DNA from: Dipteris shenzhenensis
Lineage: Eukaryota; Polypodiophyta; Polypodiopsida; Gleicheniales
NCBI GenBank assembly: GCA_047967505.1
Contig: CM106538.1
Reading direction: 5' to 3' (one strand)
Length of the DNA stretch: 64,000 nt
The position numbers and the translations under genes were made by a program. The notes beneath the pieces were generated by a model. That model was not told the origin of the DNA. It worked only from the letters and a program-made list of their open reading frames with translations, and made no database searches. Of the stretch, positions 24,837 to 35,309 are shown piece by piece; position 1 is the stretch's first letter; every line of letters starts with the position of its first letter.

Positions 24837-25836
24837 TGTTACCTAGAAAAGAAATTAGGACAAGAGGCTAGACACTAAGCATGGTGACGCTCTAGGGCCA
24901 TAGAGGAAAGGAGAACGTGAGGGCAAAACATTATCATGGGTGGGGAAAAGGGATTAGAAGGGGAGGGAATGAAGAGGGAGACTATGGCACAAGGGGAAAG
25001 GGAGAGGGGAAAGAGAGCCATGTACATGATGGGAGGAGGAATGTAAAGATCGAGACATCAAGGGAAGAGGGTCATGCTTTATTTGAAAGGAAGGGAAGGG
25101 GGAAATCAAAGTACTAGCTAGGTGGCTTTACAAGAATGAGTGTGTCTCATCAAGGAATAGCCCCCTCCTTTTATAGCCAAGAGAGGGGGTCTCTCCCAAT
25201 AAATGCATCCTCCCACATGCATGGTGTGTGTGGAAGAGTCTCCCATGTGGGCTAGGTGGATACACACTCTCAATTGTGTGCGATAACGCTTGGCCACATT
25301 TTTCCACATATATCAACTCCCATATCCCAAGTCTATGATACTCCCTTGGTCTCTTCCCAATTTTATAATACATTAAAACATCTAGGAGGACAAGTGGAGG
25401 GTTGGCTCAAGGAATCCTGCCACCTCATCCTACTTTCCCCATTATTTAACTTGCATTCTTGGACCTTCTATACCTCCCCCACATGGGCCTATCCTATATG
25501 GAGGGAATAACGCAATATTATATCCATCTCCACCTTTTTTATATTACTTCTCCCATGGACTTTGGGCCATATCTCACTAATGCAGGCATGGGACCGCCTA
25601 GGTGGAGGGGTGGCACATGGAGGAGCCATGCCACCTTAACATTTTATAATATTACTACCATGGATTATGTACAACACACCTTATGGGTCCTCTTATGTGG
25701 AAGGGTGGCACATGGTCATGCCCTACCACCTTAACCCTAGGCCCAATGCACTCCATATTTTATTATACTATTGCCACACATACAAGCACACACTCATATT
25801 TATGCCTTTTTACTTTGGTCAAATTTATCCATAATA
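24837..25836 (-). repeat. gypsy 3' LTR
   Basis: Aligns end to end with 32845-33842, with scattered substitutions and a few 1-bp indels. Termini on the minus strand are TATTATGG and GGTAACA, so the canonical TG has become TA at the 5' end. Confidence 0.9.
25167..25178 (-). promoter_or_regulatory. TATA box in gypsy LTR (left copy)
   Basis: GGCTATAAAAGG on the minus strand, about 660 bases into the LTR, followed by a purine-rich stretch. It fits the U3/R promoter and is conserved in the other LTR. Confidence 0.6.
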
Positions 25837-25860
25837 GTTCCCCCCCCCCCCAGGCAGGGA
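25837..25860 (-). other. polypurine tract of the gypsy element
   Basis: On the minus strand: CCTG, a run of 12 G, then GAAC directly before the LTR. This is the expected plus-strand priming site; the near-pure G run is unusual. The same structure lies at 33843-33860. Confidence 0.7.
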
Positions 25861-27408
25861 ATGCACAACATTTCCATGCCTAGGTCCACCACGCACAAAG
25901 AAGGGCTTGAGGTAACGCTTGTTGATCACCTTCTTGCCATATGGCTCATGTAGCTCCTGAACTTGTATAGACCCATTGCTATGTTCCTTGATGACTTTGT
26001 ATGGACCGGTCCACAGTGGAAGGAACTTCTTATCCATTTGGTGGTCCAATCTATTATCAAAGCATAGCACGACATCCCCCTCAGCAAAGTGTCTCCCATC
26101 CCTTACGAATCATAGCATCCAAGTGGGCCTTTTGTCGATTCTTTTGAATCTTTGTTTGATGTAGGGCAAGGTGTTGGGTTTCATCTAGCTTCTCAAGTTG
26201 CACAAATCTGGCCTCTACATGTTCATCTTCTATCATCCTGTATTCTTGTGCCAATCTCAATGCCGAATCTCTATCTCTAGTGGTAAAACGACCTCAGTAC
26301 CGTACACCAACTCAAAAGGAGTGTGACCTGTAGACGTTTTATGAGTGATGTTGTAAGCCCATACGGCTTCTATGACCTTCTGATCCCATTGGCTCCTATT
26401 CCCTGTAGCCATTTTTTGCATGGTTTTACAAAGGAGGCCATTGGTCCGCTCCGTTTGACCCATGGATGCTGGATAATAGATGCTAGAAGTGCGATGATCA
26501 ATACCCATGCGATCCATGAGCAATTCCACTGCTTCATTTAAGAATGGACTCCCATGGTCAAATACTATTTCCATGGGTGTCCCAAACCTTGTGCGGATAC
26601 ATTCAAATATGAAATTTGAAACTGCCTTACCATTTGCAGCGGGGAGGGCGATAGCTTCAGCCCACTTAGTGACATACTGAGTGGCTACCAAAAGATACTT
26701 CTTTTTGCGGGCAGTCATGGGCAAGGGCTTGACAAAATCTATTCCCCACTTTTGAAACGGATGGATGGACATCACTGGGTGATGTTGCCTAGGATGCAAA
26801 TCCTTCCTACCAAAGAATTGGCATGGTTCACAAGTTTTGCAATGCATAGTGACATCCTTGAACAAAGTCGGCCAATAGTACCCATCATCTAAAATCTTCT
26901 TAGTTGTATAGTCATTGGCATAGTGGCCTCCACAAAATCCATTATGATAATGCTTCAATACCTTAGGTACTTCATCTACATCAATGGCCCATCTTAGTAC
27001 CCCATCCATGCCTTGACGGTACAACACCCCATCAAAGAGGGTGTAATGCCTACTATCTCTGCGGATCTTTTTTCTCTCATAGCTAGTACTTTCTGGAGGA
27101 AAAGAGAAAGCAGTCAAAAACTTGTAGATACTACCATACCATGGATTGCCAACTTCTATGGCCAGCACTAGGGTTACATCAAGACACTCCTCTAAATCAA
27201 TCAAAGCATTCTTCAAGTTGGAACAACCCCCTTTTACAATTTTGAAAGAAAAATCATATTCTTGTAAAACTGCCAACCATTTGGCCAACCGGCCCATGGG
27301 ATTTGGTGATTGAAGAACCTGCTTTGCAAGACCAGTGCTAGTGAGTATAATGAAGGACTTTCTGGCCACATAATGCTTAAATTTCTCAATGTAGAACACC
27401 AAAGACAA
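25837..27408 (-). pseudogene. gypsy integrase with RNase H C-terminal end
   Basis: The open frame 27408-26257 begins in the end of the gypsy RNase H (FKHYVARKSFIILT) and continues into integrase. The zinc-binding HHCC module spans HYHNGFCGGHY to CKTCEPCQ. The catalytic D,D,E residues sit in GIDFVKPLP, VFDHGSPFLN and ASMGQTERTNG. A frameshift near 26257 moves the C-terminal part to another frame (26070-25840), which holds KKFLPLWTGPYKVIKE, the GPY/F-like module. Integrase inserts the cDNA copy into host DNA. The catalytic triad is intact, but the frameshift would stop a full product. Confidence 0.85.
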
Positions 27409-28861
27409 GGCATGTTTGTCAGCCTCAGAGTAGCATCATTTCAGTTTCGAGCAATTGTCAAGAAGCAAATTGAACAAGATACATGAACCGATCCTCCCCT
27501 TGCTGGAGAAGAATACCTGCCAGAGTGTGCTCACCAAACCTAGGATTGATATAGAAAGTCTTTGATCAATCTGGATTGCATAGAATGGGTTCTGAAGCCA
27601 GAGCACTCTTGATTTGTACAAACCCATGATCACAATCCTCATCCCAAGAGAAATCAACTCCATCTTTTAATAGCATAGTAATGGGTCACGTCAAAGTAGC
27701 ATATTGATCAATGAAGTGGTGATAGTATCCTGCTAGATTGACAAATGAGCATACCTGACATTTGGTTGTTGGTGGGGAGAGCTTAAGGATGGCTTCTACC
27801 TTCTCGGGGTCAGGCTTGATGCCCTCAGATGAGACAACATGTCCCAGTAACCTCCCTTGAGTGGCTCCAATGGTGCATTTCTTAGGGTTGAGACTGCCAT
27901 TTGCATCATTGACCCTTTGGAAGGCCAACCTAACCTTCATGATGTGCTCCTTACGTGACAAGAATATACATAAATCATCTAAAAACATCTCCAAGAAATC
28001 CCCCAAATAAGGAGCAAACACCATCTGCATAAATCTTTGAAAGGGAGCAGGAGTATTGGTGAGGCCAAATGGCATTACTTTTAATGCAAATGTCCCCCAG
28101 GGTGTGGCAAATGTGGTTTTAAGCACATCTTCTTCGGCAATTCTGATTTGATAAAACCCGGAGTAACCATCATAGAAGGTATACATCTCATGACCACTTA
28201 CCTTCTCAAGAATGAGGTCTTGAAAGGGAAGAGGATGATGGTCCCTCTTGGTGGCTGCATTGAGTTTCTTATAGTCGATGCAGACTCGCCGCTTCTTGTT
28301 TTTCTTTGGGGTGACTACCACTAGTGAAACCCATTCAGTATTGTGAACCGGAACAATAAACCCAGCTTCTACAAGTTTCTGCAACTCTGAGTGCAAAGCA
28401 TCAGTCTGCAGGGGCCCTAATCTCCAATACTTCTGAGCCATAGGCTTTGCATCAGGCTTCAGCTCTATCTTGTGCTCTATGGCAGTCACATGGCAAAGGT
28501 GGCGGTAGCTAGTTGCGAAAAGGTCAGGGAAATCTTTGAACATTTCTAGGAATTTGTCTTTCTCACTTGGAGTGAGGTCTGGGGAAAGTATAAATTCAAG
28601 CTGTTGAGGACTAGCTATTCTTTTTTTTGTAGGTGGCAGGGTTGGAGACACCCCCATCATGTAAACTTCCTCATCTGAGGACTCCTCCCCCCCGTCTGAT
28701 CCTTTCATTGATTCAGACACCAAGGATGAGAGAGTATCACTGTCTTGCTCCTCTTCTTCTTCTGGTTTCGTGGCACCTAGTTGCACCGGGATCTTCTCCT
28801 TAGAAGCACCAAAAGACATGTGTCTTGTCTTCCAATAGCTGACTGCATCACTCTTTCTCAA
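27409..28861 (-). pseudogene. gypsy reverse transcriptase and RNase H
   Basis: An open frame from 28861 to 27686 carries a Glu/Ser-rich linker, then the RT: VVVTPKKNKKRRVCIDYKKL, a TFYDGYSGFYQI palm segment, FGLTNTPAPFQRFM, and FLDD at the active site in place of YxDD, as in many plant gypsy RTs. The connection domain ends LAGYYHHFID. A stop at 27686 and frame changes in 27685-27410 break the RNase H part (DFSWDEDC...). RT copies element RNA into cDNA; this copy cannot make a complete enzyme. Confidence 0.87.
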
Positions 28862-29108
28862 CCATGGTCTCCCGAGTATGGCTGGGTAACTTCCTGCCTG
28901 TATCTTCGATGTCCACTACATAGAAATTGACGGTGGTGGTCAATCCATTGACAGTGATGGGCAAATCCTCAATGACTCCCAGGGTGGCGAGTCGTTGACC
29001 ATCTGCTACCTTGATTTGAGTGGAGGAACACTTTGTGCATTTCAAATTCAATTTCTTTATGATTCGAGGCACCATGATATTACATGCAGCTCCCCCATCA
29101 ACACACAC
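28848..29108 (-). pseudogene. gypsy aspartic protease
   Basis: The minus-strand frame holds CVDGGAACNIMVPRIIKKLN and later LPITVNGLTTTVNFYVVD. The active-site motif is DGGA where most retroviral-type proteases have DSGA or DTGA; DGGA is common in plant Tat/Athila-type elements. It overlaps the RT frame by 14 bases in another phase. The protease matures the Gag-Pol polyprotein. The upstream link to gag is broken. Confidence 0.75.
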
Positions 29109-29290
29109 ATTTTTTACATGACAATTATCTATGATGACATCTACTGTATGTGGGTGCTGATCAATTTCTTCAGAGATAGAAGAGACCTCTCATACCTTTC
29201 CCTTTTTCTTGCTCCTCCTTGTTGATAGCCCTTGCTGCAGCTCATGTCTCACCTTAGGGCTTAATGCTATTAGTTAAGGGAGCGTGATGC

Positions 29291-30487
29291 TCAAAGAATG
29301 ATGAGCAAGGTCCTAAATGACCGAATAGTCTTCTTGCCCTGAGCCGATGGGGGCAACCACTTACTCCTACGAGATCTTTTAGTCTTCTCTATTGGCGGGT
29401 CTGCCATCTCAGCATCTGAGGGCTCTGAGAAGGACACCTTCTTCTTGGGGCAGCCTAGTCCATGGTTTGGAGAGGGGTCTGAGGTGGTATGACTTCTTTT
29501 CCCAAAGTCAAGGATCTCTACATCAGAATGCTCAGTGCTAGATTCACTTAGAAGATTCACCCTTGGAATATTGGGACCTTCCGTGTGATAATGACCCTTT
29601 TGGTGGCACTCGTAGCATATAACATTAGCACGGTCTCTTGGAAGGTGGTTGGCTTGATTTCTGATGCCCACCATCTCAAGCCGAATATCAATTCAGGGCC
29701 TTGGCTAGGTCATTGACTCCGGGTTCCTTAGCAGGAGGGGCCGAGGGAGTAGGAACGAGGGGGCTCATGGGCAAGGCTTGGGAAATCTTCTAGATGGAGG
29801 TTGAGGATATACTCCTTGTTGAGGGTAAGCATCTAAGGGAGGACCATAAATTTGAGGTGGAGGCGGTGGATACATCCCTGATGAGGGGTGGGGGTATGCC
29901 CCTAAGTTAGACCCCCTAGGTTGTTGTTGCAAGAATTGAGGGGGTTGCGGAGGGACAATCGTCTTCTTTGAAGCGGGGTCAGACTGAACTTTATCAAACT
30001 TTTAAGCAATCTCATGTGCTAGCACCATAGTTTCTCGATTCTCCCATTTAAGCTTGAGACGGAATTCATCACTTGCTCCTGCTACAAGGTAGCCCAACAC
30101 ATGCTGTCATTCTAGCTCGAAATCTGGCATTGTCCTCCTGCGTGGCAATTAAATGGTCCAAGAGCACGGCCGCTCGATCCACATATCGACGTGCCATCTC
30201 ACCTTCTGACTGCTCAAGTTTGCCACCTATAGGTACACATTCTCCGGCTCCTCTTCTTTGCCGAAATGATCAATCATCACTGTTGTCAACCTTGGCCAGC
30301 TTTGGCAAGCATCTTTGGCCTGCTTCTCATACCACACTTGAGCCAAACCCTCTAGAAATGTGGGAAGAACCAACAGCCATCTATCTTAAGTAAGAAAGTT
30401 GAGAGAAACACAACGGCACTTAAAGGCCACAAGATACTCATTTGGATTTTCTTCAACCCATCCACAAAACACGGGCATATCAGCCAT
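29291..30487 (-). pseudogene. gypsy gag (broken)
   Basis: Starts at an ATG at 30487 reading MADMPVFCGWVEENPNEYLV, a typical gag N-terminus. At about 30360-30260 it continues in a shifted frame as FLEGLAQVWYEKQAKDACQS, then another shift gives GEMARRYVDRAAVLLDHLIA. Near the end (about 29620) is one zinc knuckle, CYECHQKGHYH followed by TEG, in which the last Cys of C-C-H-C has become Gly. Gag forms the particle and the knuckle binds RNA. Several stops and frameshifts make it a pseudogene. Confidence 0.75.
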
Positions 30488-31059
30488 GCTTGGAAAATGG
30501 AAAAGAGAGAGATGAAATGAGGCTTATCTATGGGCAAACAATGGAAAGAGGTAGCTTGAACTGAAAATCAGGTGAAGATACATCCACAAAGCACACATAG
30601 GCAGGGTAGGGTGTGACTGGTGTATTGTGAAATACTACATGCGAAGAATCTTCAGCATAGAATAGCTCATAGACAATCTTAAAAGGACCAACCCTCATGA
30701 TATCACATCCATCTTTACAAGCGAGGGTTAGAGACACGGCGCTGCATGAGGTTCATCAAGGCAAACAAGAATGCCATGACAAATGTCAACAGTTGGAGAG
30801 TTTGCACATCACCTTCAGCTTCTTCCAGTTCTTGTAATCGCCATGCTATTTCTTCAAGGGGTGTGCGGTCTGGCATCCTTCTTTTGAGCAATGTCCTTGA
30901 GGACCTTTTTGATGATCTTTTGAAGTCGGTAAACTCGTATCAAATATGCCCAACACTTAGTTTCATGATGACCACAACCTTTGCGTTCCTTACAAACGAT
31001 CACCCTCCTTCGTGGCTTGCAGCTTTGTTTGGGTGGTGCTTCCACTCGCGTCATACGTG

Positions 31060-31485
31060 ATTGAAGTACAAGCTTCACGTGCCAAGAAATCAGCAACTAT
31101 ATTTTGAGCTCGAGGGATATGCTAAATTTTTACCTCTTCAAATTGTTGGCATAGTTCCAAATGCTTGTTGATGTCGTGGAACCAAGCCTTTGCTCTGCAC
31201 CTTCCACCTTCCACTAACTTGTTCACACACGAGTTGAGAATCTCCTTGCACCTCAAGTTGCTTGATGCGATGTTCTTGTGCCTTTTGTAGCCCAAAAATG
31301 AGTGACGAGTACTCAGCTTGGTTACAAGTACTTGCTGGTGCAAACTTGCTATAACAATACACCTCACCCCCTAGTGAAGTGAGCTTCACACCCACACCAG
31401 CAACCTTGGTCGAAGGTTTGTATGCGCCATCAAATTGGAGGATCCAAGATGTCATCACACCAAGACTAAAATCCGAACATCCCAA
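31060..31485 (-). pseudogene. extra RNase H-like domain upstream of gag
   Basis: Minus-strand frame from 31485: LQFDGAYKPS (first Asp), GGEVYCYSKFA, CNQAEYSSLIFGL (Glu), VQGDSQLVCEQVSG (second Asp). After a frameshift near 31280 it reads WFHDINKHLELCQQFEEV, and after a stop HIPRAQNIVADFLA (last Asp). These are the four catalytic acids and spacing of the plant/archaeal-type RNase H used as a second RNase H by some plant gypsy and LINE elements. Its place, between the 5' LTR and gag and before any other domain, is unusual. It is broken by one frameshift and one stop. Confidence 0.75.
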
Positions 31486-32289
31486 GTTTCTCAGTAGTCC
31501 AAGATAGGTAGAAGGAGAGGGTGGGGAGAATTCAATACTTGAGCCAAATGTTTAGCACCAAATAAACTTGCAATCCTTTTGTTGATAGTTTATCTTTATA
31601 CCAAAAAGAATTACAATTTGAAGCTCAAAATGAGGCACAAAGAGTTGATTAGGTACAAAGGGATTCCTTGGTCAAAACATTACCAGCTATAGCTGAGCCC
31701 TAGAAACCTTTGTAGTGAGATTGAGAATAACCCATTCAAGACGAGCTTATCCACAAGAATTAATAAGCAGATGCACCAAATCTCCCCCCAAGCTTGGGGA
31801 GCATCCCACCCTTCAAAGAAGGACACCCTTTTAATTACCTCCAAAGCAGCAAGTAGCTCGATCACCGCACAATGAGTAGAATTAAAATCAAAGTTCTCCT
31901 AGCGTATCACTAGTTCTTCACCTTGAATCATCCACGGTGTATCATCCCACCCATCGTCTCCTTGAGCAATGCATTGTACAATCAATTATTGTAGATCGAC
32001 ATGAAGATCAAGAAAGAGATCTCGCCCATTGGTAGCCGTAAGGCATGGAGGACCAGGCACCAAATCCTTAAACTCGTCGAGAAGTGACATAAATATCCAC
32101 CCTCCTCGTGTGGCGTGCATCCGTGAAGTGAACTTGGAAAAGTTCCAAATCGGTGATCTAGTAGGAGATGTGAATAGAGCACATGAAATGAAATACTTTT
32201 GCTTTTTATAGCAAGAGGAAACTCCCCACGGTTAGAGAGTTACAGTTCCCGAGATTTCAATATATAGCAAAATTCATTACATTTTCATC

Positions 32290-32410
32290 ACTTCCTACTT
32301 GCTAGCCCAATGATAAGTCTCCCTTTTGTGAAGGGGGAGGTCTTGGGTTCAAATCCCACTCTTTAATAAAAAGAGAGGAGAGGAGAGGAGGAGAAGAGAA
32401 AGAGGAGAGG
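32290..32410 (+). repeat. tRNA-derived SINE-like fragment with GAGAG tail
   Basis: Within the gypsy leader, TAGCCCAATGATAAG resembles a pol III A box and GGTTCAAATCC matches the B box (GGTTCRANNCC), about 35 bases apart. A simple GAGAGGAGAGG tail follows from 32375. It could be a SINE insertion or a tRNA pseudogene; the acceptor stem does not close well. Confidence 0.35.
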
Positions 32411-32820
32411 AAGAAGAAGATAAGAGAGGGGGGCACAGGATCTGTTACAGTTTTGCAGAAACCCAAAAAAATTGTCCACGACCAGAAGACACAGGAGCCT
32501 AAAAAACCATCACAATCTATCTACGATGCGCACGGGTGTACACAGTGGATGCACGTAGGAGCTCAGAGGGAGCACAGATGTTACAGGTCTACAATTACGA
32601 CCGGTACGAGCAGAAGATTCGCCAACCAGAATACACACAGGAACCGTGAGCAGAAAGCAGGCAGACTGGAAGTGCAGAAGTAGGGAGGTTTTGTAGCCGT
32701 AGAGACAAGGAAGGCACACAGTTTAGAGGTGCAAAAGTAGAGAACTACGCACGGAAGAGGCCGTAGAGCCGCACCCAGTCGTAGGAGTAACAGATTTTAC
32801 ACCACTAGCCATGGAGATTT

Positions 32821-32840
32821 CGATCCCAATAGCCACACCA
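32821..32840 (-). other. gypsy primer-binding site, resembling tRNA-His
   Basis: Four bases inside the 5' LTR the minus strand reads TGGTGTGGCTATTGGGATCG. TGG pairs with the tRNA CCA end, and the rest resembles the complement of the plant cytosolic tRNA-His 3' end as I recall it, with two transitions and a 1-base gap. It shows the right LTR serves as 5' LTR of this element. Confidence 0.55.
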
Positions 32841-32844
32841 TTTC

Positions 32845-33842
32845 TATTACCTAGAAAAGAAATTAGGACAAGAGGTTAGACACTAAGCATGGCAATGCTC
32901 TAGGGCCATAGAGAAAGGAGAACGTGAGGGCGAAACGTTATCATGGGTGGGGAAAAGGGATTAGAAGGGGAGGGAATGAAGAGGGAGACTATGGCACAAG
33001 GGGAAAGGGAGAGGGGAAAGAGAAGCATGTACATGATGGGAGGAGGAATGTAAAGATCGAGACATCAAGGGAAGAGGATCATGCTTTATTTGAAAGGAAG
33101 GGAAGGGGGAAATCAAAGTACTAGCTAGGTGGCTTTACAAGAATGAGTGTGTCTCATCAAGGAATAGCCCCCTCCTTTTATAGCCAAGAGAGGGGGTCTC
33201 TCCCAATAAATGCATCCTCCCACATGCATGGTGTGTGTGGAAGAGTCTTCCATGTGGGCTAGGCAGATACACACTCTCAATTGTGTGCGATAAGGCTTGG
33301 CCACATTTTTCCACATATATCAACTCCCATATCCCAAGTCTATGATACTCCCTTGGTCTCTTCCCAATTTTATAATACGTTCAAACATCTAGGAGGACAA
33401 GTGGAGGGTTGGCACAAGGAATCTTGCCACCTCATCCTACTTTCCCCATTATTTAACTTGCATTCTTGGACCTTCTATACCTCCCCCACATGGGCCTATG
33501 CTATATGGAGGGAATAACGCAATATAATATCCATCTCCACCTTTTTTATATTACTTCTCCCATGGACTTTGGGCAATATCTCACTAATGCAGGCATGGGA
33601 CCGCCTAGGTGGAGGGGTGGCACATGGAGGAGCCATGCCACCTTAACATTTTATAATATTACTACCATGGATTATGTGCAACACACCTTATGGGTCCTCT
33701 TACGTGGAAGGGTGGCACATGTCATGCCCTGCCACCTCCACCCTGGTCCCAATGCACTCCATATTTTATTATACTATTGCCACAAATACAAGCACACACT
33801 CATATTTATGCCTTTTTACTTTGGTCAAATTTATCCATAACA
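32845..33842 (-). repeat. gypsy shared LTR (5' LTR of main copy, 3' LTR of truncated copy)
   Basis: Starts TGTTATGG at 33842 and ends GGTAATA at 32845. The TATA box GGCTATAAAAGG is at 33174-33185. On its outer side it is preceded by a polypurine tract and integrase C-terminus, on its inner side followed by the primer site. Confidence 0.88.
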
Positions 33843-34098
33843 GTTCCCCCCCCCCCAGGCAGGGAATGCATAACATTTCCATGCCTGGGTCCACCACGCA
33901 CAAAGAAGGGCTTGAGGTAACACTTGTTGATCACCTTCTTGCCATATGGCTCATGCAGCTCTTGAACTTGTACAGACCCATTGCTACGTTCCTTGATGAC
34001 TTTGTATGGACCGGTCCACAATGGAAGGAACTTCTTATCCATTTGGTGGTCCAATCTAGTATCAAAGCATAGCACAACGTCCCCCTCAGCAAAGTGTG
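33843..34098 (-). pseudogene. truncated second gypsy copy: integrase C-terminus and polypurine tract
   Basis: Minus strand encodes the same KKFLPLWTGPYKVIKE...KKVINKCYLKPFFV segment seen at 26070-25840, then the G run and the LTR. Homology to the left copy ends at 34098, exactly where a (GT)n tract starts, so the rest of this copy is missing. Confidence 0.85.
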
Positions 34099-34255
34099 TG
34101 TGTGTGTGTGTGTAAAGAAATAAGTGTCTCTGTGTGTGAGATACATTTACTAATTAATATTATTGTCTCTGTGTGTGTGTATGTGTGTGTGTGGGGGGGG
34201 GGGGGCTGGGTGGATGGGTGGGTGGGTGGGTGTTTGTGTGTGTGTGGCCCACCAC
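34094..34255. repeat. (GT)n, poly-G and GGGT-rich tract
   Basis: (GT)10 at 34094-34113, a second GT tract at about 34169-34192, 13 G at 34193-34205, then five GGG groups spaced by 1-4 bases at 34208-34232, a G-quadruplex-type pattern. Confidence 0.9.
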
Positions 34256-34279
34256 TCGCAACCTAGAGGGTAAGACCAC

Positions 34280-34690
34280 ATGGTGGGGATTAAGCCCACC
34301 ATGTGGAACTTAACTATTATTGAGAGCTGGGTAAGGACAAACTGGGTGAGGAAAGGGCTTATGGCAATTACTATAAGATTCCTTAGAAAGGGATTCTTTA
34401 TCTTCCTCTTTGAGAAACTTGGCATGGCTGCTAGTGCCTTACAGTATGGTCTTTCGACTATCAGGCATCAACCTTTGTATCTTGAAAGGTGGTTCCATGA
34501 CTTCTCACCTAATCATCCAAGATCTACTATGACCCCTGTCTAGGTAGAATTCCTTGATCTTCCTCTCTCCCTTTGCAATCAATTATATTCCTTATGGAGT
34601 GGTCTAGGAGAGGTGGTTGATGTTGAGAACCAAATCTTTGTTAACCTAGAGGTAATCCTCAGGTATGTATTAAGATGGATATTGTAGAGA
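34280..34690 (+). pseudogene. LINE ORF1, DUF4283-like
   Basis: The frame reads GFFIFLFEKLGMAASALQYG then HQPLYLERWFHDFSP, followed in a shifted frame by EFLDLPLSLCNQLYSLW. This is the pattern of the DUF4283 domain in plant LINE ORF1 (phenylalanine-rich block, gl..p..l..W...F.p, then lP..w). ORF1 proteins bind element RNA. A stop at 34543 separates the two parts. Confidence 0.6.
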
Positions 34691-35309
34691 GCCACCAAGC
34701 ACTCTTGTAGCTCTTAATAGGAATGGAAGTGTGTTTAGAGAGCAAAAACTCTTGTACAAAAATCTTCCAAGTTCTTGCTTCCTTTGTGGTTGACTAGCCA
34801 TGCTGTTAAAAATTGCCTTCAGAAGAGGGCTAAACCTAGGCCTGGTGCTGCCCCTACCCCCAAAGAAGCAAGAGTCATAGAAAAGTGGTTACCCAAACCT
34901 CCTAGCTCTGCAGCTAAGTCTAGTCCTCAAGTGTGAATTCCTCCAATCCTAAAACATTTGTTGACAAAGTTAAGGAAAGGATGCCCACTACAATCCTCTC
35001 AAAAAATGTTTTTGATGCTCTAGTTGACAAAGAAACTGAGGATTGGATTAAGAAGAACCAAAATGATGACATAGACATTCAAGTTTGAAGCAGGTTGGTC
35101 TAAGGACTTTTAAGATGACATTAATAGAGATAATGCCATGACCAAAATAAGGTTAAGTAAGGAAGAGTCTGAAGGTGAGCATGATGCTCTTAATGCAGGA
35201 GAAAAGCATCAATAGGATGCTCTTAATTTAGGTCTCAAGCCAAGGTTTCCTCACCTCAAGTGAACAACCTAAACCCTAGGGCTAAAAAGGGGCAAAGAAA
35301 GAATGGTTA

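Larger units (their letters stand above)
24837..34098 (-). mobile_element. Ty3/gypsy retrotransposon with a truncated second copy sharing one LTR
   Basis: Reading on the minus strand from the right the order is as follows: 3' end of an integrase gene (34098-33857), polypurine tract, LTR (33842-32845), tRNA-like primer site, leader, RNase H-like frame, gag, protease, RT-RNase H, integrase, polypurine tract, LTR (25836-24837). The two LTRs are about 1000 and 998 bases and nearly identical. Both begin TGTTATGG (TATTATGG in the left copy) and end GGTAACA or GGTAATA. RT and protease motifs (CVDGGAACN; TFYDGYSGFYQI; FLDD) point to the plant Tat/Athila side of gypsy. Several frameshifts make it non-functional. 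The right end stops at a GT microsatellite, so no target duplication can be scored. Confidence 0.88.

Noticed and set aside
24917-25953. Several open frames repeated at 32924-33920
   Set aside because: They lie in the gypsy LTR and occur twice because the LTR does; no gene evidence.
32845-33842. Right LTR considered as a simple outer end of the gypsy element
   Set aside because: Integrase and polypurine sequence continue on its outer side, so it is shared between two copies.
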